The notes under the pieces are model-generated. The model saw nothing but the letters and a program-made list of their open reading frames with translations, ran no database searches and was not told where the DNA came from. Below are positions 46,345 to 56,432 of a DNA stretch of 64,000 bases, one piece after another. The stretch is from Collibacillus ludicampi (GTDB lineage: Bacteria > Bacillota > Bacilli > Tumebacillales > BOQE01). The DNA lies in assembly GCF_023705585.1 (NCBI RefSeq), contig NZ_BOQE01000001.1:1129341-1193340 (forward strand). Reading direction: 5' to 3'. Each line of letters starts with the position of its first letter. The stretch's first letter is position 1. The position numbers and the translations under genes are program-made.

Positions 46345-47976
46345 TTATCGCAATAATAGACGGATGGCAACGGGCATCATATCCAAAAGTGTTTCAAAAG
46401 CAAAATCGATATCTAAGCGTTCTGTCCATTTATGGGCATCCCTTCCGACGGGGCCGAGATGGACGACAGGAACGTTGAGCGCTTCCAACTCGGCGACCGG
46501 AAGCGAATATCCTTTCTCCCAAAGCGGCATATTGGCACTCAAGGAATGCAAAGAGGCGGAGGAGAACCCAAACCCCGTATAACTGGAGTCGGAAATACCC
46601 GAAAAGTAATTTTGCTTCTTTAATGTGACGCCGTGTTTTTCTTTTGCATAGGTGATCATTTCTTGCACGACCTGCCGGATCAACGGATGATTCCGCGAGC
46701 TTACAGGTGGGTAGAAAGGAGGAGCAAAGAACAGCACGATCATCGGCCACTTTTCTTTCGCTAATTGGGAGAGGGTATCTACCATATGGATCGATACCTC
46801 ACGCTCATCTTGGCCCCTTTGATTCACCAGTACATGGTCAAACAGTTCCTTGATTTTTTCTTCGCCGTACGTTTGCAAAACATGCGCGACCAACTCTTCA
46901 AACGTCAGAACATTCACGCGTAGAGATTTAGGTGTATAACCCTCCAGTTGCGCGAACCTTTGAGCCTTGTTCGTGTAAGTCCGTTCGATTTCTCGAGCCA
47001 CCTTTTCAGCCGATCGGCGCAAGTGGTCGACAATGGCTTCCAGCGGTTTTTCCATCAAGAAGAGATTAAACAATGTGACGGCACGATGGGTAACCTGTGT
47101 GGAATACGCTTCTTTCAGATCCTTGAAGATGAGATTGGTGGGCGGCGGTGTGACTTCACCCTCTACGACTTCACAGAACTCCGTGTTCAGTTCTAGTTCG
47201 TTCGTCATCAGTGAGGCCATGTAGTTTGCATTTAATCCTGAAAATGGTTCGCCGACGTGCGTCTCTTTTCCGCAACAGAAAAATCCTGGCAGCAGTTTCC
47301 CATTGGATCCGGTGTAGATATATTGATTCTCGTCTCCCGGGTAACGGGAAAACATCGGCTCCGAATTCAGGCACGCTTTATATTCAAGATCGTAACTTTC
47401 GGCCAACTGCAACAATATCGGAACGGCGGCCCTCATTCCCTCCGAGTTGACTTCCTCGTCCGGAACGGTCAACAAGAGCAGATTGCCCGCGAACGAACCT
47501 GCACACGCTTGCTCGATCATCGACATATGTAATGCGAGCCCGCATTTCATATCCATGATTCCCCGTCCGAACAGCCAATTCCCTCGTTCCATATCCCGCT
47601 GTACATCGATAGGCATCTCATCTTTATGACGAGAATACGTTTCGGTAAGCTCTTGCGGCTGGAAAGCGAGCGACTGCCATTTTCCGTAATCCTGTACATC
47701 CACCACATCAAAATGGCTGAGCAGAATGATCGTGTTTCTTGTATCTTCATCTTTTTTGACAAGCGCAGTAACCAGCTTACGCCCGTCATGCAACGGATGC
47801 ACTTGTACGTGTCCCGGATTTTCCTGAAAATATGGCAATGTTCGCAGTTCCTGTTCAACAGTTTCCGCGATCGCGATTTCTGCTTTCGAACCTGTTACAC
47901 TGGGGATCTTCACTAGTTTCGATAACAGGTTCACGAGTCCCGCTTTCGTCTGCCATCTCACTGCGCGTGTTTTCAT
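46345..47976 (-). CDS. RocB-like M20-family peptidase
   Basis: A 543-residue metal-dependent hydrolase. Zinc-ligand motifs: LLSHFDVVDV, GRGIMDMKCGLALHMS and TVPDEEVNSEGM (catalytic Glu pair). Overall pattern and length fit the RocB-type branch (arginine-utilisation protein RocB in Bacillus), whose reaction is poorly defined. The ATG at 47976 has GGAGGG seven bases before it; the TTG two codons earlier does not. It follows the amidohydrolase gene by 27 bp, so both are likely co-transcribed and may process an imported amide or peptide. Confidence 0.88.
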   Translation of the reverse strand: MKTRAVRWQTKAGLVNLLSKLVKIPSVTGSKAEIAIAETVEQELRTLPYFQENPGHVQVHPLHDGRKLVTALVKKDEDTRNTIILLSHFDVVDVQDYGKWQSLAFQPQELTETYSRHKDEMPIDVQRDMERGNWLFGRGIMDMKCGLALHMSMIEQACAGSFAGNLLLLTVPDEEVNSEGMRAAVPILLQLAESYDLEYKACLNSEPMFSRYPGDENQYIYTGSNGKLLPGFFCCGKETHVGEPFSGLNANYMASLMTNELELNTEFCEVVEGEVTPPPTNLIFKDLKEAYSTQVTHRAVTLFNLFLMEKPLEAIVDHLRRSAEKVAREIERTYTNKAQRFAQLEGYTPKSLRVNVLTFEELVAHVLQTYGEEKIKELFDHVLVNQRGQDEREVSIHMVDTLSQLAKEKWPMIVLFFAPPFYPPVSSRNHPLIRQVVQEMITYAKEKHGVTLKKQNYFSGISDSSYTGFGFSSASLHSLSANMPLWEKGYSLPVAELEALNVPVVHLGPVGRDAHKWTERLDIDFAFETLLDMMPVAIRLLLR

Positions 47977-48003
47977 CCGCAACCCTCCATTGTTTTATAT
48001 CGC

Positions 48004-49599
48004 CTATCGCTGATAACGAATGTCCCCTTCGGTGATGGTCATTTCAATCTCTGTGTCCAAAAGCTCGTCCGGATCTTCCATTGAGAAAAGGTCTTTCGAA
48101 TAGACAGTGACATCGGCCCATTTTCCTCTTGTGATCGTTCCTTTTTCGTGTTCCTCATTTGTTGCCAAGGCACCACCCCGTGTAAATAACTTGACGGCGT
48201 CAAGCATCGACAATTTCTCTTTTTCGTTCCAGCCTTGATGCGACTCCCACGGTGCCCTGCGTGTGACGGCGGCATGAATCCCCAGAAGGGGATCAATGGG
48301 TTCTACCGGTGCATCCGACCCGCCCGCACACATGACTCCGGAAGAAATCATTGTTTTCCACAGATAGGAATTCAGCATTCTTTCTTTTCCAAGCCTTTCA
48401 ATAACCCAAGGGAAATCACCGACAACGAATCTGGGTTGGATGTCGGCGATACGGCTGGGATGAACCAAGCGATGAATGAGATCCTCACGCAGGATCTGAA
48501 CGTGTATGAGCCTGTCACGATAAGCGACAGATGGAAATTGATCGAGGATCTGCAAGACGTTTTCGAGGGCTTGATCCCCGATTGTGTGAACGGCGACAGG
48601 CATGGAATATTCCCGCGTTTCACGGATGATCTCATAAAGTGTTTCTTGATCATGAATCGCCTCTCCAAATTGATCCGGGGCATCATGATAAGGCTCGGAA
48701 AGCAACGCCGTTCTCCTTCCTAATGCGCCATCGGCAAAAATCTTGACGGCCCCAATCCGGAGCCTGTGATTTCCGTATCCGGCGTACATCCCTCTTTCGT
48801 TTAGTGCTTTTACGTATGTAGAATCAATCAAAAGGTTGCAGCTCAAACCGATTTGTTCTTCTTCAATCAATTCTCGATACATTCGATACGTTTGATCGAG
48901 TCCTCCCAAGTAGCGGAGATCATCGGTATGAACACTCGTTAACCCTTTTCTCAACGCAAGTTCCATCGCTTGTTTCAACGCGTGTTTTAATTCATCGTAG
49001 GATCTCTCCGGGATGTGTCGGGTAATCAGGTTTGAAGCCGATTCAAGAAGCAAACCTGTCGGTTTTCGGGTAACCGGGTCAAGAACAACCGTCCCCCCAG
49101 GGGGAATCGTTGAGGATGGATCAAAACCACTCATTTCGAAAGTCTTACTGTTCACAAGGAATGCGTGGCAGCAGATCCTTCCCAAAAACACGGGACAATG
49201 GGGAGCGATTTGATCTAATTCTTCGAGAGTAGGAATCGTACCGTCTTCAAACTGGTTTTCATCCCATCCCCCGCCCAACAGCCATTCACCCGGCAGAAGT
49301 GTATTGGCTTTTTCTCTGATCTTATCCAACATTTCCCTTTTTGATTTTACTCCGGTCAAATCGAGTTCAAGGAACTTTAACGCAACCCCCGAAAGATGAA
49401 GATGACTGTCAACAAGCCCTGGTGTGGCCATCTTGCCTTGCAAATCAACGATTTTCGTTCCGGGCCTTCCCCATTGAAGCATCATATCCCGGTGTGTTCC
49501 CAGATCAAGAATCCTTCCGTTTTCGACGATGATGGTCTCAACCTGCGGATTGTTTTCATCCAGTGTATAGATGCTTCCATTTGTAAACATGGTTCTCAT
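48004..49599 (-). CDS. YtcJ-like metal-dependent amidohydrolase
   Basis: A 531-residue enzyme of the amidohydrolase-3 group. The N-terminal beta-sandwich is followed by the metal motif PGLVDSHLHLSG; later come GLTSVHTDDL, VAVHTIGDQAL, and the Asp in MCAGGSDAPVEPIDP, ending in TKGKWAD-type sequence (ITRGKWADVTVYSKDL). The substrate class (N-acyl or cyclic amides) is not predictable. The ATG at 49599 has AGAGG upstream. It is the first gene of a two-gene unit with the M20 peptidase. Confidence 0.9.
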   Translation of the reverse strand: MRTMFTNGSIYTLDENNPQVETIIVENGRILDLGTHRDMMLQWGRPGTKIVDLQGKMATPGLVDSHLHLSGVALKFLELDLTGVKSKREMLDKIREKANTLLPGEWLLGGGWDENQFEDGTIPTLEELDQIAPHCPVFLGRICCHAFLVNSKTFEMSGFDPSSTIPPGGTVVLDPVTRKPTGLLLESASNLITRHIPERSYDELKHALKQAMELALRKGLTSVHTDDLRYLGGLDQTYRMYRELIEEEQIGLSCNLLIDSTYVKALNERGMYAGYGNHRLRIGAVKIFADGALGRRTALLSEPYHDAPDQFGEAIHDQETLYEIIRETREYSMPVAVHTIGDQALENVLQILDQFPSVAYRDRLIHVQILREDLIHRLVHPSRIADIQPRFVVGDFPWVIERLGKERMLNSYLWKTMISSGVMCAGGSDAPVEPIDPLLGIHAAVTRRAPWESHQGWNEKEKLSMLDAVKLFTRGGALATNEEHEKGTITRGKWADVTVYSKDLFSMEDPDELLDTEIEMTITEGDIRYQR

Positions 49600-49832
49600 C
49601 AACCGAACCTCTCTTTCTCCCTTTCGTTTAGAGACATCAGCCGAAACGTTAATATTCCTTTGTTTCCCATGTTATATGAAACATAAAATTCAATGATTAT
49701 ACATGATAAAGCATCATTCTCTTTGTCTTTTCACACGATGTATAAAAGTATAAACGAAACCCGTATGCTTTCATTCCGGACACATAAAGAAAAAGACAGG
49801 ATGTCTCATGCATCCTGTCTCTTATTAAACGA

Positions 49833-50036
49833 GTGCTTGGGTGGGTGTATCGCTTTGCGCTTGGGTTCGATGAAGGTCGTCCCACCCGGATTCTTAACAG
49901 AGGTTGCGGAACGACCTTCAACTCACCTCTGCGCTGCAAAGCGATACGACCCACCCAAAAGCCACTCCATTGCTTGTACATCATCTAATCTCTCTTACCG
50001 CTCAAGAAATTTTTTATTCTGTGATGGAGCCGCTAT
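49833..50036 (-). repeat. Hairpin repeat unit (single, type II)
   Basis: Read on the minus strand: tail (about 49971-50036, degenerate core GATGGAGCCGC on plus), L arm (about 49905-49970), loop, R arm (49836-49889). The tip reads TCGTCCCACC on one side and GCGGAACGACC on the other; the base is GGGTGGGTGTATCGCTTTGC. The unit ends 12 bp from the stop of the large SLH gene. The rest of 49600-49832 shows no gene. Confidence 0.8.
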
Positions 50037-50047
50037 ACGACATATGG

Positions 50048-52699
50048 TTACCATGGGAAGCTAGCAAATTGGTTCCACTCATAATCGGTTGCTGTGCGTC
50101 CGCGATAGGTGGAATAGCCGACGGCACCGCCGTCTTTTGCCGCTTGCATGGCCCCTTTGATTTCATCGGCGGTCGGATATTGCCAGGAATCAAACATATT
50201 GTAGGACTGGCCGATGATATGGATAGGCTTGTCGCCTACCTTATTGTGCATCGCGGCGATTTCGTCTTTGATCGCATTGTACGCATCCGTATAGGTGTAA
50301 GGTCTTTCCTTGTAATGCCAGTACACCATCGGCGCCATGACATCGTAGTACTTCGCCAATGTGGACCAAGGCAGGTTCGGTCTCCATGTCGCCGGATACA
50401 CCACGGCGATCATCGGATAATAAGGACCGAAATTGTCGCGGATTCCTTTCGAGAACTGCTCGATGTTGTAAGCACTGAGATTCTCTTCGAGGTCAGCCGC
50501 GAGACCGTCCACTTGGTCACCGCTGGGTGTCTTATAATTGATCACATTGACAGTCTGTGACGCATCCTTCCACGGATCTTTCAAGTCGGCATAAATCCAT
50601 CCAAGTACGGCGATGCCCGCGTCGTGCGCTTTCGGGAGGAAATCGTCCAGCGCATCTTGTCCGTAGAAACCGTCCATCGTTGTGGAGACTTCCAGGTACA
50701 CATGTGTGACGCCCGCAGCCTTGAGGCGATTGATCGTGTCTTGAACCGGGTAGTTCTTCCAGTCGCGCCACATCATCCAGTCTCCTTTGCCGCGGACAAG
50801 ATCGGCCGCTTCCGTATAGACATACACCGGTTTCGAGATCGTCTTGTTGCCGATCGTCACTTGGATCGTCAAAGGACCTTTGATGTTTTTCGGCGTGAAT
50901 GTTCCCACCATCGGGTTATCTGTCGTTCCGAACGTTCCCCGGTTGTTATCGTCAGCACTAAATTTCACTCCGGAAGTGATCGCATTGCCCCACGCGTCTT
51001 GTGCATTCACCTGAAGCGTCACCGTTTGCAGGGGCTTGATGAACGTGGAAGGCGCCACATGTACGCTCATCTGTGCCGCATCACCGGGAACGACCGTAAA
51101 CGATGCGGGCGCGTCAAGGGTTATCCCATTGGCGGAAACGTTGGCCGTATATGTACCCGCCCGCGTTTTGCTCACGGCGAAATTGACAGTACCGTTCACA
51201 GTCTGCGCTTGCAACGTTTGGCTTCCGTCCGGACCGTTGATGATCATTGTGATCACCCTGCCGTTGTCACTCGTATCCACCTGGCCGTCTTTGTTTTTCA
51301 CATTGAGAGTTAATGTGACTGTTTGGGTCGGCTTGATTGAACCGTAATTGGTGGAGGTGAATGCGAGATGTTTGCCGTCTGCCGAGCCTGGATTCGTTTG
51401 GCCGGGGTTGGGCTGACCAGGATTACCCTGACCGGGATTCGGCTGAGAATCGGCGACGGTCACATCGATGCTTTTGGAGACGGTCGATGAACCCTGTCCT
51501 TGTCCTTGCAAAGTCGCCGTGACGGTTCCTTTGCCTGCCTTCTTCGCGACAAAGACGCCACCGTCTTTAACCTCACCGATATCTCCGCTCACACTCCAAA
51601 CGACCGGCGGATTTGCGATCTGTTTATTGTTGCCGTCGTAGCCGTTCACCGTCAATTTCGTCTCTTGCCCCACTGTTGTCGACAGGGAATCAGGAAGGAT
51701 CTCCAGACGCTGAATCTGGCCTTTCACTTCGACTTGGGCGCTGCCTGTCAACACGGTCCCATCCGGGTATGTGACAGTCGCCGTCACTTGGCCTGTGCCA
51801 CCCGTTTGTGCGGTAAAGAGGCCTTTGTCGTCGATTGTGCCGATTCCTCCGCTGACGGACCATTTGACGGGAAGGGAAACCACATTTCCGTCAGGATCCA
51901 ACGCCGTAACCGTAAACCTTTGTGTGGCCCCGCTCACCAAGGAAACGGTTTGCGGATAGATACTCACGGAACCTTTGGGTTTTTCCACCGGTTTCTCGGG
52001 CGGGGTTTCCGGTTGCGGTTCTTCACGGAGTTCGCGGAGTTTATCATCCGGCACATGGATCATATGGGCGATCACCGAAGCTGCCGCCGCACGTGTCGCA
52101 TGATCGAGCGGTTGAAACGAACGATCTGGATACCCGGACATCACACCGAGATATGCGGAAGCGGCAATCGGCTTTTTCGCATAATCGGCAATATCGTTCA
52201 CATCACGATAAGACAATGATGAGTTGAGTACGGAATCGGGCACTTGCTTCACTTGCAGAGCGTTCGCGATCATCACGGCCATATCTTGACGGGTGATGTT
52301 TTGCTCCGGGCCGAATTCGTTCTCGGAAATCCCGCTGATCAAATGGTTCTTGTAAGCAGTCTGGATATAAGGAAACGCCCAGTGATCTTTGCTTACATCC
52401 TGAAAAACCGGGGTTGTGTCCTTATCCAGCGGGAGATTCAAGCTTCTTACCAAGAGGGTGGCAAATTCCGCACGTGTCAACTGGTCATTGGGGTAAAAGC
52501 GGTCTTTGCTTTTTCCGGAAACGATACCTTGGGAAACGAGAGCGGAGATCGCCGGTTCGGCCCAGTAGCCTTCCGGTACATCAAGAAAAGGTGTTGCTGC
52601 GTAACTGACGGAAAGAGGTAACCACTGCGTCATCGCGACAGCTCCCGCGAGAGCAGTCATAGATAAACGCTTCCTATACGTCTTCCAACTCCTACTCAC
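50048..52699 (-). CDS. SLH-anchored protein with Ig-like and glycosidase-like domains
   Basis: An 883-residue secreted protein. Signal peptide (ending VSYAAT), three SLH domains (about 37-215: FLDVPEGYWAEPAISAL and similar), two Big-2-type Ig domains (about 240-410, each with VSG-x-IG), a Pro-Gly-Asn linker (NPGQ repeats, about 415-435), two more Ig-like domains (about 440-640), and a TIM-barrel C-terminus (about 650-883) with VTHVYLEVSTTMDGFYG, VLGWIYADLKDP, GLAADLEENLS, MAPMVYWHY and GYSTYRG. The barrel resembles putative glycosyl hydrolases; the acidic residues in LEVS and ADLEE are candidate catalysts. GTG start after GGAAGGATG. Probably acts on wall or external glycan. Confidence 0.85.
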   Translation of the reverse strand: MSRSWKTYRKRLSMTALAGAVAMTQWLPLSVSYAATPFLDVPEGYWAEPAISALVSQGIVSGKSKDRFYPNDQLTRAEFATLLVRSLNLPLDKDTTPVFQDVSKDHWAFPYIQTAYKNHLISGISENEFGPEQNITRQDMAVMIANALQVKQVPDSVLNSSLSYRDVNDIADYAKKPIAASAYLGVMSGYPDRSFQPLDHATRAAAASVIAHMIHVPDDKLRELREEPQPETPPEKPVEKPKGSVSIYPQTVSLVSGATQRFTVTALDPDGNVVSLPVKWSVSGGIGTIDDKGLFTAQTGGTGQVTATVTYPDGTVLTGSAQVEVKGQIQRLEILPDSLSTTVGQETKLTVNGYDGNNKQIANPPVVWSVSGDIGEVKDGGVFVAKKAGKGTVTATLQGQGQGSSTVSKSIDVTVADSQPNPGQGNPGQPNPGQTNPGSADGKHLAFTSTNYGSIKPTQTVTLTLNVKNKDGQVDTSDNGRVITMIINGPDGSQTLQAQTVNGTVNFAVSKTRAGTYTANVSANGITLDAPASFTVVPGDAAQMSVHVAPSTFIKPLQTVTLQVNAQDAWGNAITSGVKFSADDNNRGTFGTTDNPMVGTFTPKNIKGPLTIQVTIGNKTISKPVYVYTEAADLVRGKGDWMMWRDWKNYPVQDTINRLKAAGVTHVYLEVSTTMDGFYGQDALDDFLPKAHDAGIAVLGWIYADLKDPWKDASQTVNVINYKTPSGDQVDGLAADLEENLSAYNIEQFSKGIRDNFGPYYPMIAVVYPATWRPNLPWSTLAKYYDVMAPMVYWHYKERPYTYTDAYNAIKDEIAAMHNKVGDKPIHIIGQSYNMFDSWQYPTADEIKGAMQAAKDGGAVGYSTYRGRTATDYEWNQFASFPW

Positions 52700-52874
52700 T
52701 CGACAACATCCTTCCTAATTATTGACACAATCTTTTTCGACAAAAAAGTTGGAACCCCTGCTACATCTAGTAAATTTTTCGCTAGAACTTGTCACTTTTT
52801 GTAGGTTGGAGGAAATGGGGGATATCGTTAGCAACAGCCTGAGGCATCATACACTTGCACAGAACATCAAAAAC

Positions 52875-52914
52875 AAAATAGCCCTTTATTTCTTATCGAA
52901 ATAAAGGACTATTT
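52875..52914. terminator. Hairpin terminator of the MFS operon
   Basis: AAAATAG, CCTTTATTTC / GAAATAAAGG, then CTATTTT: a long nearly perfect stem that can work in both directions. It lies 56 bp beyond the transporter stop. The rest of 52700-52970 shows no gene. Confidence 0.75.
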
Positions 52915-52970
52915 TACAAAGCAGTTATAAAGTTCTGAATCAATCGTTCGTTCCTGTATTCAGTCCCAGC

Positions 52971-54260
52971 CTAAACAAGCGGACGGTCGGGTCGAACACC
53001 AAACCACAAGAGAATCGCACCCAGAACGGGAACAATGCTGAGTAATAGAGTAGTCTCCCAGCCAAGATTCTGCGCCAACCATCCACATGCGATTGGCGAT
53101 AAAAAAGCCCCGATATTCCCCCAAAGGTTCATCCATCCTGAAACGGAACCAGCAAATTCATTTCCCAAATCATTCGCAACAGCCCACGACGAAACAACAG
53201 GCAACCCAAGAGCTCCGAGAGATATCGTTAACCACACCACGTTCATAAGAGGTTGTGTTGCGTGTGCCGCTAAGTACATCGCTACTGTAAAGACGAACAA
53301 TCCTGCAATTACTAATCCACCACGGGCAAGTAACCTCGATTTTCCTTTACGGATCAATCGATCAGAAAATGCTCCACCTGTCATCACACTCACGAAGATT
53401 GCGAGCCAAGGAAAGCTGGCTGCGAATCCCATCTTAGAGAGCGAGAAGTTACGCGCTTCCTGCAAATAAGTAGGTAACCACACCAAAAAGAACGTTACGA
53501 TGTAAAGCACAACAAAGTATTGTAGCCCCAGCGCCCAAAAGCGTCCGTTCTTAAGAAATTTTCCCCAAGGCGCTTTCGCTTTTCTTTCTGTATCGATAGA
53601 CCTCCCGTTTGAAATGATCGTCAGTTCTGCCTTGTTAACAAGTGGATGTTGTTCGGGTCTGTTTCGTCCCAACATAAACCATACGACCGCTAACAAAATT
53701 CCAATCATTCCGAAAACGTAGAAGACGGAATGCCAACCCCAAACTCCAACAATAGCAACAGTAATCGAAGGCGCAATGACCGGACCGAAATAAGAACCGG
53801 CTAAGAGGGCACTGGAGGCCCTTCCCTTTTCTTCTTTCGTGAACCAATAGGAATTGAATACGGCGTTTCCCGGATACATGGGCCCTTCGCCTACGCCAAA
53901 CAAGAAACGTACGAACGCCAATAGACCATAAGAAGAGACAGCAGCGGTTAGCATCGTAAAAACAGACCACCAGACCAACGCGAGCGACACAATCGATCGG
54001 GCGCCAAATTGTTCGGCGAGTAGACCTGCGGGTATTTGAGATACTGCATATCCTATGGAGAATAAGGAGTTGAGCCAACCAAACTGTACCTTATCCATGT
54101 GAAAATCTTTCATCATGGCTCCAGCCACAACAGAAATATTTGAGCGATCCATATAGGCGACAAGCCCTATCAAGAAAAACACAAAAGCCAGCCACCACCG
54201 CACGCGTGTAGGTGCCGGAGTTACGGTCTCCGTTTTATTTTTAAAAACTGTTTGCGCCAT
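52971..54260 (-). CDS. MFS transporter, anion:cation symporter type
   Basis: A 429-residue transporter with 12 predicted helices. The N-terminal pattern YMDRSNISVVAGAMM, the motif AEQFGARSIVSLALVWWS and GVGEGPMYPGNAVFNSYWF are typical of the ACS/phthalate-permease-like branch that imports organic anions such as sugar acids or aromatic acids. AAAAGGAGG precedes the ATG. It is the last gene of GntR-DUF2848-nitrilase-MFS, 16 bp after the nitrilase gene, so it probably imports the substrate of that pathway. Confidence 0.9.
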   Translation of the reverse strand: MAQTVFKNKTETVTPAPTRVRWWLAFVFFLIGLVAYMDRSNISVVAGAMMKDFHMDKVQFGWLNSLFSIGYAVSQIPAGLLAEQFGARSIVSLALVWWSVFTMLTAAVSSYGLLAFVRFLFGVGEGPMYPGNAVFNSYWFTKEEKGRASSALLAGSYFGPVIAPSITVAIVGVWGWHSVFYVFGMIGILLAVVWFMLGRNRPEQHPLVNKAELTIISNGRSIDTERKAKAPWGKFLKNGRFWALGLQYFVVLYIVTFFLVWLPTYLQEARNFSLSKMGFAASFPWLAIFVSVMTGGAFSDRLIRKGKSRLLARGGLVIAGLFVFTVAMYLAAHATQPLMNVVWLTISLGALGLPVVSSWAVANDLGNEFAGSVSGWMNLWGNIGAFLSPIACGWLAQNLGWETTLLLSIVPVLGAILLWFGVRPDRPLV

Positions 54261-54276
54261 ACCGATTCTCCTCCTT

Positions 54277-55059
54277 TTAACAACGATACAGATTCGGAAC
54301 TCTATCTTTAAAGACGGGCACTCGTTCGCGAACCGTTTTCACCATATTCAAGTCTATATCCGCGTACAAGATGACAGGCTCTGATCCCGCTTCCGCAACG
54401 ATTTCTCCCCATGGATCGTAAACAATCGAGTGTCCGTTAAATACATCGTTTTCATTTCTGCCAGCCATATTGGCGCCGATCACGTACAATTGGTTTTCAA
54501 TCGCTCGCGCGCGCAACAGAGCAAGCCAATGTTGTTCCCTTTGAATGGGCCATTGAGCGGGCACAAACAAGACACATGCACCATCAAGAGCATAACTCCG
54601 GATGAGTTCAGGAAATCTTAAGTCGTAACAGATAATCGTGGCAGCAGAAAACTGCTCAATTTCATAAATGTTGTACTCGACACCAGATGTTAAATATTTG
54701 TCTTCTTCCATCAAACCGATTAAATGTATTTTGCTATAGACATTAATGGCATTCCCTTGTGGATCAAAGGTAATCGATGTGTTCTTCACACCGCCATCCA
54801 ATTGAATAGGGAAAGAACCGCCTACAATGTATACTTGATGTTCCGATGCTTTTCGAGAGAGAAATTGACTCGTAGGTCCGTCAAGCGTCTCGGTATGTTC
54901 CGCTAACCGAGCAAAATCGTATCCACTTGTCCACATCTCAGGCAGAACGATCACTTTTGCGCCATTCTGCGCGGCTTCGTCTATGTAGGTCTCCGCGGTT
55001 TTTCTATTTTTCTCTTTGTCCCCTTGAATGACATTCATTTGACATACTGCGATCTTCAT
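54277..55059 (-). CDS. Carbon-nitrogen hydrolase (nitrilase superfamily)
   Basis: A 260-residue amidase-type enzyme with the Glu-Lys-Cys triad in place: E41 in VLPEMW, K110 in VYSKIHL and C144 in IICYDLRFPE. Size and motifs fit the omega-amidase/Nit2-like branch, which hydrolyses short-chain amides. TTAAGGAGG precedes the ATG. It lies between DUF2848 and the MFS gene in a GntR-controlled unit. The actual amide or carbamoyl compound is unknown. Confidence 0.92.
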   Translation of the reverse strand: MKIAVCQMNVIQGDKEKNRKTAETYIDEAAQNGAKVIVLPEMWTSGYDFARLAEHTETLDGPTSQFLSRKASEHQVYIVGGSFPIQLDGGVKNTSITFDPQGNAINVYSKIHLIGLMEEDKYLTSGVEYNIYEIEQFSAATIICYDLRFPELIRSYALDGACVLFVPAQWPIQREQHWLALLRARAIENQLYVIGANMAGRNENDVFNGHSIVYDPWGEIVAEAGSEPVILYADIDLNMVKTVRERVPVFKDRVPNLYRC

Positions 55060-55071
55060 ACGTTTGCCTCC

Positions 55072-55758
55072 TTAATTCGCGAAAATGTTTTCCACCTTAT
55101 AAACATGAACGATCGATCGATCGAAAACAGGATCCGTCATGGTTAGGCGATAGGCCGAACCGTATTTGAATTTTCCTTCAAGAATCGGCACAGTTCCACA
55201 AAATAATACGCTTCCATTTTCATCAATACAATTACGTTTATGGGCAAATTCAAGTATCTCATGAACGGGGAGTACAGAGGCCAAGGAGCCTTCTTGGTAC
55301 AATTCCCATTGATCATTCATTTTGATTTCACAAGTTAAATGGATTTGATCCCAGTGCACAAGGACTTCTTCTAACGGCCACGCCTCAGTTGCAACCGGCT
55401 TGGGGCATGCTTGTTTTGCATAGGGGATGCTGATCGCCTCAAGTTTACGATCGGTATGGTCGGAGCCTACGCTGACAAATTTCCCGTCAGAGGAAATGAG
55501 GATTACAAATTCCACTTCTCCAGAGGTTTGTTCACCTAAGATTTGAATATCCTTGTCTTGTGTAACCAGTAAGTTACTGATCGGATAGACCATCGGGACT
55601 TCAGGAGGTGCCGGAATTCCCTCATGTGCTAATTCTTCTATGTGCATTCTGACCGCTTCCTGGTTTCGACCGGAATATCCGATACAAACACTTTTCGCTA
55701 CGTGTAATGAAAGTACTTTCCCGTTTGGTAAAGAAAATGTTAACTGATTCACCCTCAT
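55072..55758 (-). CDS. DUF2848 family protein
   Basis: A 228-residue cytosolic protein. It has the features of DUF2848: CIGYSGRNQEAVRMHIEEL near the start, then PMVYPISNLL, FVSVGSDHTDRKLE, KQACPKPVATEAWPLEEV and GTVPILEGKF. The fold resembles fumarylacetoacetate-hydrolase-like enzymes, and members are found with amidases and transporters, but no reaction is established. Its ATG follows the GntR stop codon with no gap. I cannot name its substrate. Confidence 0.82.
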   Translation of the reverse strand: MRVNQLTFSLPNGKVLSLHVAKSVCIGYSGRNQEAVRMHIEELAHEGIPAPPEVPMVYPISNLLVTQDKDIQILGEQTSGEVEFVILISSDGKFVSVGSDHTDRKLEAISIPYAKQACPKPVATEAWPLEEVLVHWDQIHLTCEIKMNDQWELYQEGSLASVLPVHEILEFAHKRNCIDENGSVLFCGTVPILEGKFKYGSAYRLTMTDPVFDRSIVHVYKVENIFAN

Positions 55759-56424
55759 CTACTCCTCATAGGTTTTTTTTACCTCTTCTTCTGTCTTCTT
55801 CAAATGATCGATGATCGCTTCCTCCGCTCTTCCTTCTCTTAAGCCTTCAATAATTTTCCGATGTTCCTTAATTACATCCTGCCATCTCGGCAAACTGTGA
55901 AGAGCCTTTACGCCAATTCTGCGCATCATATCTGAAATTTGCTCGGAAATTGTTAAAAGTCTGTCATTGTTTGCTAATTCGTATAAAACTCGATGAAAAT
56001 CCCGATCCAAAATAATAAATTGATAAATATTTTTTTTGGCCATTTCCGTTTCCATCAATGTAACGAGTGCTTCTAACCGATTCAGACTCTGATTGTCGAT
56101 CTCGGATTGGACTTTCCGTACTACGGAGGTCTCAAGAATCAATCGAAGTTCGAATATATCTTCTATTTCTTTAGCAGTAATAGGGCTGACATAAGTCCCC
56201 TTATAAGGAATCGTATACATCCACCCTTCCGCTTCCAGTGTTTGAATCGCCTCACGAAAAGGTGTTCGGCTTATATGGAACTGCTCTTGAGCGCGCCGCT
56301 CAGTGATCATTTCATTTTCTTTTAAAACCCCGCTAATGATTGCTTCCTTTAAAATGTTATACGCCTGAATACGTAAAGGGACAGGACTCGGCAGTTTCAG
56401 ATCCAAACTAACATCTCCATTCAA
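55759..56424 (-). CDS. GntR-family regulator with FCD domain
   Basis: A 221-residue repressor of the FadR/FCD group. A winged helix (about 15-80; AYNILKEAIISGVLKENEMI, then ISRTPFREAIQTLEAEG) is followed by an all-helical FCD ligand domain (about 90-215) with the metal/ligand residues in LDRDFHRVLYE and KEHRKIIEGL. The start appears to be TTG at 56424 without a clear ribosome site. It heads the four-gene unit. A 28-bp perfect palindrome lies directly upstream (56433-56460), likely its own operator. The inducer is probably the pathway substrate. Confidence 0.9.
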   Translation of the reverse strand: MNGDVSLDLKLPSPVPLRIQAYNILKEAIISGVLKENEMITERRAQEQFHISRTPFREAIQTLEAEGWMYTIPYKGTYVSPITAKEIEDIFELRLILETSVVRKVQSEIDNQSLNRLEALVTLMETEMAKKNIYQFIILDRDFHRVLYELANNDRLLTISEQISDMMRRIGVKALHSLPRWQDVIKEHRKIIEGLREGRAEEAIIDHLKKTEEEVKKTYEE

Positions 56425-56432
56425 AGGATGGT

